From NCBI RefSeq assembly GCF_025232395.1, contig NZ_CP065938.1:1860001-1924000 (forward strand): 64,000 nucleotides of DNA, read 5' to 3'. Positions 54,217-63,134 of this stretch are shown one piece after another; position 1 is the first letter of the stretch; each line of letters begins with the position of its first letter. The notes beneath the pieces are model-generated. The model saw only the letters and a list, made by a program, of their open reading frames with translations, was not told the DNA's origin and searched no databases. The translations under genes and the position numbers were made by a program. The stretch comes from Taurinivorans muris. GTDB taxonomy: Bacteria; Desulfobacterota; Desulfovibrionia; Desulfovibrionales; Desulfovibrionaceae.

Positions 54217-55641
54217 TTAGGCTTGGAGGATTTTTTCAAGATCGCTCAAAACCGCGCTTTTCAAGGAAACAAATTCTTCTTCTGTTTTTGCTTCAAAACG
54301 TACGGTCAATTGCTCGCCTGTCTGGGATGCCCTGACCAAAAACCATGAATTTTCAAAAACGCAGCGTATTCCGTCAATGCAAATGCATTCCGCGCGGTTT
54401 TGGTATTTTTGCGTGAAATGGGCGATGACTCTTTGATTGATGGTTTTTTTCCGTTCTTTTGTGCAGGGAACGGCGATTTCTTCACTTGTGAAAATATGTC
54501 CCCAATTCGGAAGCGCGGTTAAATCAAGATTATTTTTTTCCAGTAAAGAAATGAGCCGGACGGCGGTTAAAATCCCGTCATCGGTTTTATACCAGTTTTC
54601 CGCATGAAAAAAATGTCCGGAAAGTTCGCCGCCAAAATCGGCGCCGGTCTTCAGCATTCCTTTTTTCAGCGTGGAATGTCCTGTGGGCATGAGCTGATAC
54701 TTCGCTCCCAACCTTTTGATTTCATTGATGAGTTCCTGAGAACATTTAACATCGACCAAAAAAAGGGCGTCGGGCTTTTTTTTGATAATTTCGTTGATAA
54801 AAATACTTATCAGCTCGTCGCTTTTTAAAATCCGGCAATTTTTATCCGCAAGCACGACCCTGTCGCCGTCACCGTCAAGGGCGATACCGTATTTCGCTTG
54901 TTTTTCCCGCATTGTTTTTAAAAGCGCCTGTAAATTTTTCGCCCGTGTGGGGTCCGGATTGTGGTTGGGAAAATTTTCTTCTTCTTCGCAAAAAAGTTCA
55001 TGGACATCCGCCCGGGCTTTTCTGAAAATATCGGCGCAAAGTTTTCCTGCCGCCCCGTTTGCTCCGTCAATGACAAGGGAACAGTCAAGAGGCTCGCTGT
55101 TTTCCAAAACTTTTTCGGCATAACTTGGCAGGCAGTTGTAAAAACTGATAAAACCCTTTGCGGAATTTTGTTTCTGCATGGTTTCCATGAGCTCCGGCAC
55201 AGTCTGATTGCTTTTATTCAGCGAGCTGAAAAACTTTTGCATTTCATGGTAAAGACCGCGTATTTTTTCTCCGGAAAGGGTTGTTTCCCCGTTCCATAGT
55301 TTGAAGCCGGAAAACTCGGCGGGATTATGGCTTGCGGTTATTTCTATTCCTGCAAAAATTCCCAGATGGTGGATACTGAAATAAAGGCAGGGCGTCGGCA
55401 CCATTCCCAAGCTGATCACGTGCAGCCCGTGCAGGGAAAAGACTTTCGCCAGAATATCATGGAACAAAGCGGAATTTTTTCTTGTGTCATAACCGATTAA
55501 AATACGCTTGTGCCCTTCTTCCTTATAAAAAGCGGCAAGCACGAAACCAAGGGCGCGGACAAATTCCTCATTGATTTCCGTATCCAGCAATCCGCGGATA
55601 TCATATTCTCTGAAAATATGTTCAAGGTTTTTTACTGGCAT
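54217..55641 (-). CDS. Phosphomannomutase/phosphoglucomutase
   Basis: A 474-residue alpha-D-phosphohexomutase interconverting hexose 1- and 6-phosphates for LPS and nucleotide-sugar supply. The start FREYDIRG (about 10-17) is the standard opening. The phosphoserine lies in ITASHNPAEFSGFK (about 100-113). The metal loop is DGDGDRVVL (about 249-257), the sugar-specificity loop GGELSGHFFHA (about 337-347), and the phosphate-binding loop RASQTGEQLTVRFEA (about 434-448). It leads the pmm-pcm-yitT-glnN run, 58 bases before pcm. The dual ManB/AlgC specificity is inferred from family. Confidence 0.93.
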   Translation of the reverse strand: MPVKNLEHIFREYDIRGLLDTEINEEFVRALGFVLAAFYKEEGHKRILIGYDTRKNSALFHDILAKVFSLHGLHVISLGMVPTPCLYFSIHHLGIFAGIEITASHNPAEFSGFKLWNGETTLSGEKIRGLYHEMQKFFSSLNKSNQTVPELMETMQKQNSAKGFISFYNCLPSYAEKVLENSEPLDCSLVIDGANGAAGKLCADIFRKARADVHELFCEEEENFPNHNPDPTRAKNLQALLKTMREKQAKYGIALDGDGDRVVLADKNCRILKSDELISIFINEIIKKKPDALFLVDVKCSQELINEIKRLGAKYQLMPTGHSTLKKGMLKTGADFGGELSGHFFHAENWYKTDDGILTAVRLISLLEKNNLDLTALPNWGHIFTSEEIAVPCTKERKKTINQRVIAHFTQKYQNRAECICIDGIRCVFENSWFLVRASQTGEQLTVRFEAKTEEEFVSLKSAVLSDLEKILQA

Positions 55642-55726
55642 AAATTTCTTTACTCATTGCGTATTTATAGGTACAAATAAGGACGTTTTCGCCAATGTGT
55701 TAATGAATATAAAGGAAATATGAAAT

Positions 55727-56017
55727 TTGACAAGTGCCCTTATGATTGAAAACATCATCTTTTGCTTCGCTTTCGCCTTGCAAATTTTCGCGTGGGTTTT
55801 GGCGGGAGGAAAATTTGCCTTCCGTCCCCGTTCCATGAAAAATACAGGAAAAAAAGCTTGTTGGAATACCGTTCTTTTCCGCAGGGTCTGTCTTTGCCTG
55901 GGGGCTGCCGCCGTGGCAGGCTATGCATATGGTTCGCATGATTATCTGCTCTTTGCGGGGCAGGCTGTCCTTTTGCCGATACTTTGGTTCAGAACGGGAA
56001 TAGAGAGAACGGAATGA
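55727..56017 (+). CDS. Small membrane protein, possibly LpxB N-terminal-like (LAB_N)
   Basis: About 96 residues with two hydrophobic helices in the N-terminal half and two short ones later. The distant pattern Y-A-x-x-x-x-D-x-x-x-x-x-G-Q-A near residues 66-80, then an Arg-rich end, resembles the lipid-A-disaccharide synthase N-terminal domain found alone next to glycolipid genes; the match is weak. The start is uncertain: TTG at 55727 has AAAGGAA nine bases upstream, whereas ATG at 55742 lacks a site. Its stop overlaps the next gene as ATGA, so the two are coupled. Confidence 0.6.
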   Translation: MTSALMIENIIFCFAFALQIFAWVLAGGKFAFRPRSMKNTGKKACWNTVLFRRVCLCLGAAAVAGYAYGSHDYLLFAGQAVLLPILWFRTGIERTE

Positions 56018-56730
56018 CGCTGATGAACAATGCACGAATTTTTTTTCCGCCGGCATTGAGGGCAGGTTCCCTGTTTTTATTTTGTGCGGTTTTATATCTG
56101 CTTTTCCGGAACGTCGGAGTGGAGTATTCTTCTTTTGCCGTAATTACGGAACACTATATCGGCAGGTTCGGAATGCGGGGGCTGTCCGCGTATTTCCTTT
56201 TGAGCGGAGTTGCCACATTTTTCTTTGTTCCCCGCCAGCTGCTGAGTCTTGTCGCGGGATATTTTTATGGCACGCTGCCTGCCGTTTTCATCGTTTCTTT
56301 GGGTGCGGGGCTCGGTTGTTTGCTTTCCATGGGCTATGGAAATTTTTTGGCAAAAAATTTTTTTCAAAAAAATATGAAAACCCGTATGCAGTGTTTGGAA
56401 CATATTTTTACAAAATCGACTTTTGGAATCGCTCTTGGCATACGCATCATGCCTGTCGGCAGCAATACGTTTCTGAATATGCTTGCGGGAGCGGCGAAAA
56501 TACCTTTTTGGAGTTTTTGGGCGGGTTCCGTGATCGGGTATATTCCGCAAAATTATCTCTTCGCTTTGCTTGGAAATGCAGGAAAAACGGAAAATACCCT
56601 GCCGCTTTTGCAGAGCGTTTTCTTCTATGCCGTTCTTTTCTGCGCGGGATTTTTGATTGTGAAAAAAAATTTGCCCGGGCATATCACCTTGAAGTATTTG
56701 TATGACGGAATAGTCAGAGGAAAAGAATAA
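56014..56730 (+). CDS. TVP38/TMEM64 (VTT domain) family membrane protein
   Basis: A 238-residue inner-membrane protein with five or six helices. The conserved VTT core is seen as FFVPRQLLSLVAGYFYGTLPA (about 64-84) and, later, RIMPVGSNTFLNMLAGAAKIP (about 148-168), with the arginine and glycines typical of DedA/VTT lipid scramblases. Members move phospholipids or undecaprenyl carriers; specificity here is unknown. Starts by ATGA overlap with the preceding gene and ends one base before lysO. Confidence 0.85.
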   Translation: MTLMNNARIFFPPALRAGSLFLFCAVLYLLFRNVGVEYSSFAVITEHYIGRFGMRGLSAYFLLSGVATFFFVPRQLLSLVAGYFYGTLPAVFIVSLGAGLGCLLSMGYGNFLAKNFFQKNMKTRMQCLEHIFTKSTFGIALGIRIMPVGSNTFLNMLAGAAKIPFWSFWAGSVIGYIPQNYLFALLGNAGKTENTLPLLQSVFFYAVLFCAGFLIVKKNLPGHITLKYLYDGIVRGKE

Positions 56731-56731
56731 G

Positions 56732-57682
56732 ATGTTTACGTCGATTTATGTGCTTGCCGGGGGCGTTCCCTTCGGTTTTTTATTCCGCAAATCCGGCTTT
56801 GCGGTGAAATGGACGGATAAGCTCCTGGCGCTTTCTGTTTGGATTTTATTGTTTTTACTGGGGTTCGGGCTTGGCGGCGATAAAAATCTCATGGTGCAAA
56901 TAAAAGATTTGGGCATACAGGCTTTTTGCATTACGTTTTTCGCCGTGCTCGGTTCGCTTGTTTTTGCCTATCTTGTGGCAAAACTTTGGTATAAGGAAGC
57001 CCTCGGCACGCATGGGCATAAAGTCAGCCATAAAAACGACAGGGATATCGCGGAAAGCAAATGGACGGCAATAAAAAGTTCCTGCATTGTCTTATGTTTC
57101 TTTTTGAGCGGAATTTTTTTAGGTTATATGCGGGTTCTGCCTTTTGAAGCGGACAGCGGAACATATACTGTATCGGCTCTGTATGTTTTGCTTTTTTTGG
57201 CAGGAATGAGCGTGGGGTTTGATTTGCATGCCTTTAGGATAATTCAGGAATTAAAAGGCGTCATTCTTGTTGTTCCGCTTGCTGCGGTGCTTGGTACGGT
57301 GCTCGGCTCGATGTTCGCAAGCTTCCTAGTGCCGAATCTCGCCCTTTTGGATGCCGTGGCTGTCGGGGTCGGGCTTGGTTATTACAGTTTGTCGTCCACC
57401 ATCATTTCGCAGGAAGTGGGTCCGGTCTTGGGCTCTGTGGCATTATTGTCGAATATTATGCGGGAAGTCGCCTGCCTTGTTTTTGCGCCGGTAATGGTGC
57501 GCTTTTTTGGTCTGCTCGGACCTGTTTTCGCAGGCGGGGCGACTTCAAATGACAGTTCTTTGCCTATCATTGCAAAATTTTGCGGAGAGCGGTATGCTAT
57601 CATTGCAATATTTACGGGAGTGGTTTTGACGCTTGCCGTACCGTTCTTGGTTCCTTTGGTTTTATATTTACGTTCATTATAG
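56732..57682 (+). CDS. lysO: LysO family lysine exporter (DUF340)
   Basis: A 316-residue protein of the LysO family, which exports L-lysine and thialysine. Two repeated halves of about four helices each are separated by a soluble linker (about 90-105, KVSHKNDRDIAESK). The family motif GGATSNDSSLPII (about 270-282), usually GGATSMDTTLP, and GLGYYSLSSTIISQE (about 211-225) are clear. Substrate is inferred. Coupled to the VTT gene. Confidence 0.88.
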   Translation: MFTSIYVLAGGVPFGFLFRKSGFAVKWTDKLLALSVWILLFLLGFGLGGDKNLMVQIKDLGIQAFCITFFAVLGSLVFAYLVAKLWYKEALGTHGHKVSHKNDRDIAESKWTAIKSSCIVLCFFLSGIFLGYMRVLPFEADSGTYTVSALYVLLFLAGMSVGFDLHAFRIIQELKGVILVVPLAAVLGTVLGSMFASFLVPNLALLDAVAVGVGLGYYSLSSTIISQEVGPVLGSVALLSNIMREVACLVFAPVMVRFFGLLGPVFAGGATSNDSSLPIIAKFCGERYAIIAIFTGVVLTLAVPFLVPLVLYLRSL

Positions 57683-57690
57683 AGGTTTTT

Positions 57691-60159
57691 ATGCAGGCGA
57701 TCAAAGAAGAGATGTTTTTTCCCAAAACCCGTTCCGCTCTTTCGCGGCGGGATTTATTGATATATGAAGAACAGCTTTGTGCTGATTTAAGGTCGTTCAT
57801 CGGTTTTGAAAGCCATGCGCTTTATTTTCCCGTGGAAGACGAACTCAAAGCCTATACGTATGTTCCGGAAGAAAAAAAACTTCTTTTGCCTTTGCGGATA
57901 AAGGATTCTTTGCTTGGTGTCCTGCTTTTGAAAGAGGTGCGGGCAGAAGAGGAAAACTTCGCCCTTTTGCCTTCTTTGGTACGGCTTTGTCTTGAAAAAA
58001 TTCATTTATGCAAGCGGGAACGTCTTGATGAGCGGAGCGGGCTTTTGCGTCCGTGTTTTTTCATGGAAAAATTAAAAAAAGAAGTACAGGCGATCAATGC
58101 ATATTTTCAAACCGCCATGCGGCACGATATGCGAAAGCAGGAAAATGAATTTCCTTTGTCGGGCATGTCCGGTTTTTCTTCAGCCGTGTCTTTTATGCAG
58201 GAAGAGCAGGAACATGCTTTGCCCATGGCGCGTCAAAGCAGTATCGGCTTGATGGTTTTGCCCGTATTGGGGCTTAATGCCGTGCGTTCCGCCATGGGCT
58301 ATTCCGCCGGCGAACAATATTATCCTGCGCTTGCGGAAAAAATACGCACAAGCATTCCGGGCGATGCCTACTGCACGCTGCTTGACGAAGATAATTTCGC
58401 GGTCCTGTTTCCCGGAGCGACCCGGAAAATGATGGATAATCTTGCCCATGATTGTCTTGCTATCGAAGAAACCGTGCAGTTCGACAGGTATAAAAAGCCT
58501 TTTTTGAAAGAAAAACATGCAAAGCTCGGTTTTTGTGCCGGGTATGCCTTATTTCCGCAGGATTGGGACGGAACGTCCGATTCCCGCGCAGTGGAGGAGG
58601 TTCCGCATTTATTGGTGCATAAAGCCAAAATCACGGCAAAACGCCTGCGGGAAGCCATAGAAAAGCAAAGCGCCATGGCTGCGTTGCAAAGTCTTGCTTA
58701 CAGGCAGATTGTTTTGCACGGCGGCACTGTGACGGCTGTTTTGCCCTATGCGCAAATCCGGGTTGATTTGGGACGTGAAAGCGGCGCTTGCGAGGGTATG
58801 TGCTTCAGCGTCGGTTCTGCGGCGGATATGCGCAAAGGGGAAATTGTCCTGCGCAAAGTGTATGCGGATTATGCCGAGGCGGAAGTGCTTATGCTTGAAA
58901 ATCCGACCGAGGGCGTAGGTGTCGGGGACAGGCTTTTTTATGTGGCGGAAAGCTCTTTTGCGACAATGGATATTGATAAGAAAACCCGTTGTTATGCTTA
59001 CAGGGAGTTTACGGATCTCATCAATGAGGACATAGCCAGGGAGCAAAATCCGCAATTCGGTTTGGCTCTTTTGTTTTTGCAGTGGAATGACATGCAGGGA
59101 TACGGCGGGGGAAAACGGCACGGGCATGTCATGAAAACCGTTTTGCAAGCTCTCGCACAATATTTGCAAAAGCATGGACTGAAGAAAAATTGTTATGCGG
59201 AAACGCCGAAATTCGGCAGTTTGAGTTTCAACAGCGTTTTGGTTTATCACAAGAACACGTCTGCGCAGGCTTTGGAAAACTTGTATAAGGACGCTTTGGC
59301 GCATATCCGGAAAAAATTCAACATGCATGGGGCTGTCGGTTTGTGCATGTATCCGTATTTGAATTACAGTCCTGCCGAAATGTGGGAAAATGCGCGGAAA
59401 GCCCTGGATTACGCCTTGCTTTTGCCGGCTCCCCACGTGGGTGTTTTCGACAGTTTGGCGATCAATATCAGTGCGGACAGAAAATTCAGCTTGGGGGATA
59501 CGTTCGGGGCTGTGGAAGAATACCGCATGGCTCTTTTGGCGGATACGGACAATATTTTGGCATGGAATTCCTTGGGGGTTTGCCTTGCGGATTTAGGACG
59601 CCATGCGGAAGCGAAAAATGCTTTTGAAGTGGCTTACAGCAAAAACAATAAGGATTTTTCCACTTGTTACAATCTTGGTACGACCAATCTCGCTTTGGAA
59701 GACAGGAAAGGGGCGAAGGAATTTTTTCTTGCAAGCCTCGCCATAAAACCGGATCATTTGTATGCAAGAATCAGGCTGGGTGAAATTGCGGAAAAAGAAA
59801 AAGATTTTGAAACCGCGAAAGAACAGTATGAGCTTGCTTTGCAGGCGGATGAAGCCAGCTCCGTTCCTTACCGCTGTTTGGCGAAGCTTTTCATGCAAGA
59901 GGGGGATTTTGAAAAAGCCCGTGAATATTTGCAAAAAGCTTTGCAAAAAAACAGCGAGGATGCCGTGAGCCTGCAATTATTGGCGGGGCTTTATCTGGAC
60001 AGTCATGAAGACGCCCGTCTTGCGGAAATGCTCGCAAGGCAAAGCATCGCCCTTTTGCCTTTCAGGCGTTCGGCATGGGCGGAACTTGCCAGGGCTTTGG
60101 ATATGCAGGGAAAAATTACTGAGGCTATGGAAGTTCGCCGCAACAGCATGAGGTTTTAA
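57691..60159 (+). CDS. Large GAF / double degenerate GGDEF / TPR protein
   Basis: An 822-residue cytoplasmic protein without membrane segments. Residues about 15-105 resemble a GAF domain. Residues about 112-325 resemble a GGDEF fold (opening RLDERSGLLRPCFFMEKL; LDEDNFAVLFPG is in place of the active-site strand), but the GG[D/E]EF signature is absent. A beta-rich domain spans about 335-420 (VDLGRESGACEGMCFSVGS). A second GGDEF-like fold at about 435-580 (YREFTDLINEDIAREQNPQF) also lacks the signature. Five or six TPR units fill about 600-815. It is probably a signalling scaffold rather than a diguanylate cyclase. The ATG at 57691 was chosen because the frame upstream overlaps lysO. It abuts a small gene at 60159. 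Confidence 0.75.
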   Translation: MQAIKEEMFFPKTRSALSRRDLLIYEEQLCADLRSFIGFESHALYFPVEDELKAYTYVPEEKKLLLPLRIKDSLLGVLLLKEVRAEEENFALLPSLVRLCLEKIHLCKRERLDERSGLLRPCFFMEKLKKEVQAINAYFQTAMRHDMRKQENEFPLSGMSGFSSAVSFMQEEQEHALPMARQSSIGLMVLPVLGLNAVRSAMGYSAGEQYYPALAEKIRTSIPGDAYCTLLDEDNFAVLFPGATRKMMDNLAHDCLAIEETVQFDRYKKPFLKEKHAKLGFCAGYALFPQDWDGTSDSRAVEEVPHLLVHKAKITAKRLREAIEKQSAMAALQSLAYRQIVLHGGTVTAVLPYAQIRVDLGRESGACEGMCFSVGSAADMRKGEIVLRKVYADYAEAEVLMLENPTEGVGVGDRLFYVAESSFATMDIDKKTRCYAYREFTDLINEDIAREQNPQFGLALLFLQWNDMQGYGGGKRHGHVMKTVLQALAQYLQKHGLKKNCYAETPKFGSLSFNSVLVYHKNTSAQALENLYKDALAHIRKKFNMHGAVGLCMYPYLNYSPAEMWENARKALDYALLLPAPHVGVFDSLAINISADRKFSLGDTFGAVEEYRMALLADTDNILAWNSLGVCLADLGRHAEAKNAFEVAYSKNNKDFSTCYNLGTTNLALEDRKGAKEFFLASLAIKPDHLYARIRLGEIAEKEKDFETAKEQYELALQADEASSVPYRCLAKLFMQEGDFEKAREYLQKALQKNSEDAVSLQLLAGLYLDSHEDARLAEMLARQSIALLPFRRSAWAELARALDMQGKITEAMEVRRNSMRF

Positions 60160-60449
60160 TGACCAAGGAAGAACGAAAAGATCTTGCCCGAAAAATCATG
60201 CAGGAGGAAGAAAAAGGCATAAGCCCTGAAGTGCAAAGCTTGGGACAGCTTGTTCTTTCTGAAGTTTTCCGCCTTGAAAACGAGGGGGATTTTGCGGAAG
60301 CAAAAGCCTTTGAAGCTTTTTTGCCGCTTGATGAGGCGTTTTTGGCTTCTCTGGCACCTTTTCTGGGACAGGAAGAATTTGAGGGAACGCTGGCGGCATA
60401 TAAGGAAGAAAAAATGAAACAACGCTTGAATTATCTTGCATCATTTTGA
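60159..60449 (+). CDS. Small hypothetical protein coupled to the GGDEF-TPR gene
   Basis: A 96-residue acidic, helical protein (Glu, Lys and Leu-rich), unrecognised. Start ATG overlaps the stop of the large GGDEF-TPR gene by one base (TAATG), which suggests translational coupling and joint function. No motif, signal peptide or membrane segment. May be a partner or modulator of the scaffold. Confidence 0.65.
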   Translation: MTKEERKDLARKIMQEEEKGISPEVQSLGQLVLSEVFRLENEGDFAEAKAFEAFLPLDEAFLASLAPFLGQEEFEGTLAAYKEEKMKQRLNYLASF

Positions 60450-60488
60450 TTTTTATTGTTAAAATCGCATGTTACGGACTTTCGTAAC

Positions 60489-60517
60489 TTGACTAAATAA
60501 ATATAGGACGCTATATA
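60489..60517 (+). promoter_or_regulatory. Promoter of tatA
   Basis: TTGACT (60489-60494) and TATATA (60512-60517) with a 17-base spacer, ending 30 bases before the tatA ATG. Confidence 0.7.
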
Positions 60518-60547
60518 TGAAAAAAGTGCAATGTACTGGAGGATTAT

Positions 60548-60742
60548 ATGTTCGGAATTGGTACGCATGAAATACTGGTTGTTTTATTGCTGATTCTTGT
60601 TATTTTTGGAGCGAGGAAACTTCCGGAAATAGGTGCGGGACTCGGCAAAGCGATACGGAATTTTAAACAGGGTGTTTCCCAGCCTGATGAAATCGATATA
60701 ACCCCTAATGCTGATACTAAAAAAGAAAATAAGGAAGGCTAG
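60548..60742 (+). CDS. tatA: Twin-arginine translocase subunit TatA
   Basis: A 64-residue pore subunit of the Tat export system. It shows the N-terminal helix (about 7-24), the [20 protein letters not shown] hinge and amphipathic helix (about 20-39), and a charged tail. TatB/TatC genes are not adjacent. It sits 2 bases before the tandem-ACT gene, an unusual pairing seen in some deltaproteobacteria. GGAGG precedes the ATG. Confidence 0.94.
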   Translation: MFGIGTHEILVVLLLILVIFGARKLPEIGAGLGKAIRNFKQGVSQPDEIDITPNADTKKENKEG

Positions 60743-60744
60743 TT

Positions 60745-61179
60745 ATGATTGTTGAACAATTATCCGTATTCCTTGAAAATAAAGCAGGCCGTTTAATGGA
60801 AGTGACAAAAGCCTTGACGGAAGCCCGTATCAATATCCGCGCCTTGTCTTTGGCTGATACGTCGGATTTCGGCATTTTGCGCCTTATTGTCGATGATATA
60901 GAAAAAGCTCAGAACGTATTGAAAGAAAAGGGCTTTACCGTCGGAAAAACAGGGGTTATCGCTGTCGAGGTAGGAGATCATCCCGGAGGTTTGCAGGCTA
61001 TTTTGCAGGTTTTTGAAACTGCCGGAGTCAATGTTGAATATATGTATGCATTCGTTCAAAAGAACAGTGAAAATGCGACGCTTATTTTCCGTTTGGACAG
61101 AATAGAGTACGCTCTTGAAGAATTGAAAAAAAATAATATTGCCGTGCTGCCCGTTTCAAAGGTTTGCGGTTCGAATTAA
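60745..61179 (+). CDS. Tandem ACT domain protein
   Basis: A 144-residue protein made of two ACT domains (about 2-68 and 70-140). [20 protein letters not shown] and the repeat [20 protein letters not shown] show the paired beta-alpha-beta starts. ACT pairs of this type bind amino acids and often lie next to phenylacetate-CoA ligases or acetolactate synthase regulators; no such gene is adjacent. Ends the tatA operon before a terminator. Confidence 0.88.
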   Translation: MIVEQLSVFLENKAGRLMEVTKALTEARINIRALSLADTSDFGILRLIVDDIEKAQNVLKEKGFTVGKTGVIAVEVGDHPGGLQAILQVFETAGVNVEYMYAFVQKNSENATLIFRLDRIEYALEELKKNNIAVLPVSKVCGSN

Positions 61180-61186
61180 GTAAAAA

Positions 61187-61213
61187 AGGCAATGCGCGGG
61201 CATTGCTTTTTTT
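61187..61213 (+). terminator. Intrinsic terminator of the tatA-ACT unit
   Basis: GCAATGC / GCATTGC with a short GCGG loop and seven T residues. Confidence 0.88.
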
Positions 61214-61250
61214 ATGCTGTTTCAACATGTGATATTGCAGGTTTGTTTGT

Positions 61251-62813
61251 ATGGTTCGCGAAAAAACGGTAAAAAAGGTAAGCATTATTGACCTTGGAAG
61301 CAATTCCGTGCGCATGAATATTGTGCAGATCCAGCCCAATGGCGCCGCTTCGCTCATTTTGCAGGAAAAAGAGATGGTTCAGCTCGGGCGGGACGCTTTT
61401 TTGCAAAAAAAATTGCAGGAAAGCGCCATGCAAAGAACCTTGTCGGTTTTGCGGAATTTCGTTGCCCTTTGCAAAAAACATTCTGCGGACGAGTTTTTGG
61501 CCGTTGCGACGGCGGCGGTGCGGGACGCGGAGAACGGCAAAGCCTTTTTAGCGGAAATAACCAAGCAAACGGGCATTGTTTTTTATTCCATTTCCGGTTT
61601 GGAAGAAGCCCGGCTCATTTATAAAGGTGTTTCGCAGGATTTTCCGGTATCGGACACCTTACGGTTTTATTTGGACATCGGCGGGGGCAGTTCGGAATTT
61701 ATCGTGGGGGATTCCTATTCCCACAGGGAACTTGATTCTGTGAAAATCGGCTGTGTGCGTTTGGCTGATATGTTCATGAAAGATAAACACGGAGCGGTGA
61801 GCGAAGAGGAATACGCCCGAATACAGGATTATGTGCGTCTTGAAATAAACCATACCCTCGGGCGTTTGTCCGGTTATGTCTTGGAAGAAATGGCAGCAAG
61901 TTCCGGCACCGCGCGCTGTCTTTTGCAGATAGCGCAGAGTCTGGATGAAGAAAGCCTTTTTCAGAAAAATTTTCTTTCCTATAAGAATATTTGCAAAATC
62001 GCCCGCATGCTTTGCGCGAAAACTGAGGAAGAACGCAAACGGATTATCGGCATGCATCCGAAACGGGTCAATATCATCATTCCGGGGATAGCCATTTTGC
62101 AGACCGTTATGGAGGAACTTGGCTTCAGCGGTTGTTATGTCAGCGATTCCGGTCTTCGCGAGGGAATTTTAAGGGTTTACCTTGAAGAAAAATATCCTCA
62201 CGCGACCGTACATGAGAATACCATCATTCAGGAAAAAAGTGTTTTTAAATTAGCCCGTTCCGTAAAATATGAAGAACAGCATGCAAAGCATGTCGCCCAT
62301 TTGGCTGTACGCTTGTTCGATAGCGCAAAAAGCCTTTCTTTGCATTCTTTTTCGGAATTTAAACGGCAAACGCTCTATTATGCGGGGATTTTGCACGATA
62401 TCGGCATTGTGCTCGCCTTTGCGAAGCATGATGAACATGGTTGGTATATTGCGAAAAATTATTCCAATTTGCTTGGTTTTACAGAAAAAAGGCAGTTGGA
62501 ACTGGCTCTTTTGGTCGGTTCGCACAGAATGAAAGAAAATTCCTGTTTGCAATCCTGTACGGAGATTGCGCCGGAAGAAAAAAAAGATTTGGAATTGCTT
62601 GCAAGTTTTCTCAAGATAGCTGAAGCCTTGGACAGAAACCATGAGCAATATGTGGATGATGTGTATTTTGAGAAAAATGGCGATACGGTAAATATTTGTG
62701 CCGTCAGCTCCGAACCTGATTGCCTGGAGCGGAAAAAACTCACAGAGGGTTTACCTCTTCTCAGACGGACAATTCCGGCTTTGCAAAGTCTTGTTTGGAA
62801 GATTAAGGATTGA
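61251..62813 (+). CDS. Ppx/GppA family exopolyphosphatase with HD domain
   Basis: A 520-residue enzyme that hydrolyses polyphosphate or (p)ppGpp. The N-terminal ASKHA fold has IIDLGSNSVRMNIVQ (about 12-26), ATAAVRDAENG (about 86-96), the SGLEEARLIYKGV (about 115-127) block and the phosphate loop LDIGGGSSEFIVGD (about 141-154). The C-terminal HD-type region (about 330-515) has LHDIGIVLAF near 383-392. Which substrate it prefers cannot be told. Its start lies 37 bases after a terminator and it has no clear promoter. Confidence 0.93.
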   Translation: MVREKTVKKVSIIDLGSNSVRMNIVQIQPNGAASLILQEKEMVQLGRDAFLQKKLQESAMQRTLSVLRNFVALCKKHSADEFLAVATAAVRDAENGKAFLAEITKQTGIVFYSISGLEEARLIYKGVSQDFPVSDTLRFYLDIGGGSSEFIVGDSYSHRELDSVKIGCVRLADMFMKDKHGAVSEEEYARIQDYVRLEINHTLGRLSGYVLEEMAASSGTARCLLQIAQSLDEESLFQKNFLSYKNICKIARMLCAKTEEERKRIIGMHPKRVNIIIPGIAILQTVMEELGFSGCYVSDSGLREGILRVYLEEKYPHATVHENTIIQEKSVFKLARSVKYEEQHAKHVAHLAVRLFDSAKSLSLHSFSEFKRQTLYYAGILHDIGIVLAFAKHDEHGWYIAKNYSNLLGFTEKRQLELALLVGSHRMKENSCLQSCTEIAPEEKKDLELLASFLKIAEALDRNHEQYVDDVYFEKNGDTVNICAVSSEPDCLERKKLTEGLPLLRRTIPALQSLVWKIKD

Positions 62814-62999
62814 GTTTTGTTTTTGCCGTACTTGCCTTATGCCGGGATAGGGTTGTTAAAAATCTCATACGCTTGTTAACGGAGTATTTTTTCGGGAAAA
62901 GCATAGACAAATGTTCTTTTGCCGTTTTGTGAGTACATAATTTCCAGTATTTCGGTTCTGTTTTGTAAAGATAAAAATAAAATTTCTGAAAAAGTAAAG

Positions 63000-63025
63000 G
63001 ACTGCAAATAATTGCGGTCTTTTTT
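63000..63025 (+). terminator. Intrinsic terminator before the iron-box gene
   Basis: GACTGCAA / TTGCGGTC (one G-T pair), a 4-base loop and a T run. It ends transcription from ppx 190 bases after its stop. The 62814-62999 stretch shows no gene. Confidence 0.72.
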
Positions 63026-63044
63026 ATATAATGGAAAAATTTAA

Positions 63045-63073
63045 TTGAAATTGATATTGACTTTCAATTTCAA
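63045..63073 (+). promoter_or_regulatory. Fur-box-like inverted repeat
   Basis: TTGAAATTGA (63045-63054) and TCAATTTCAA (63064-63073) form a perfect inverted repeat with a 9-base centre. Its AT-rich, TTGA-containing arms resemble Fur operators of Desulfovibrio relatives. It overlaps the -35 element of the promoter below, so binding would repress the gene under iron-replete conditions (inference). Confidence 0.5.
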
Positions 63074-63085
63074 TTAAGGCATTAT
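63057..63085 (+). promoter_or_regulatory. Promoter of the STAS-like gene
   Basis: TTGACT (63057-63062) and CATTAT (63080-63085) with a 17-base spacer, inside and just after the inverted repeat. Confidence 0.5.
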
Positions 63086-63134
63086 GTCTTTAACAAACGT
63101 TTGTGTGAATTTCCGGGCTGAGAAAGGAGTGAAT

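Noticed and set aside
55720-55749. A nine-codon leader peptide (MKFDKCPYD) with a good ribosome site
   Set aside because: It is too short to support and overlaps the start region of the downstream frame; it may only compete for the site.
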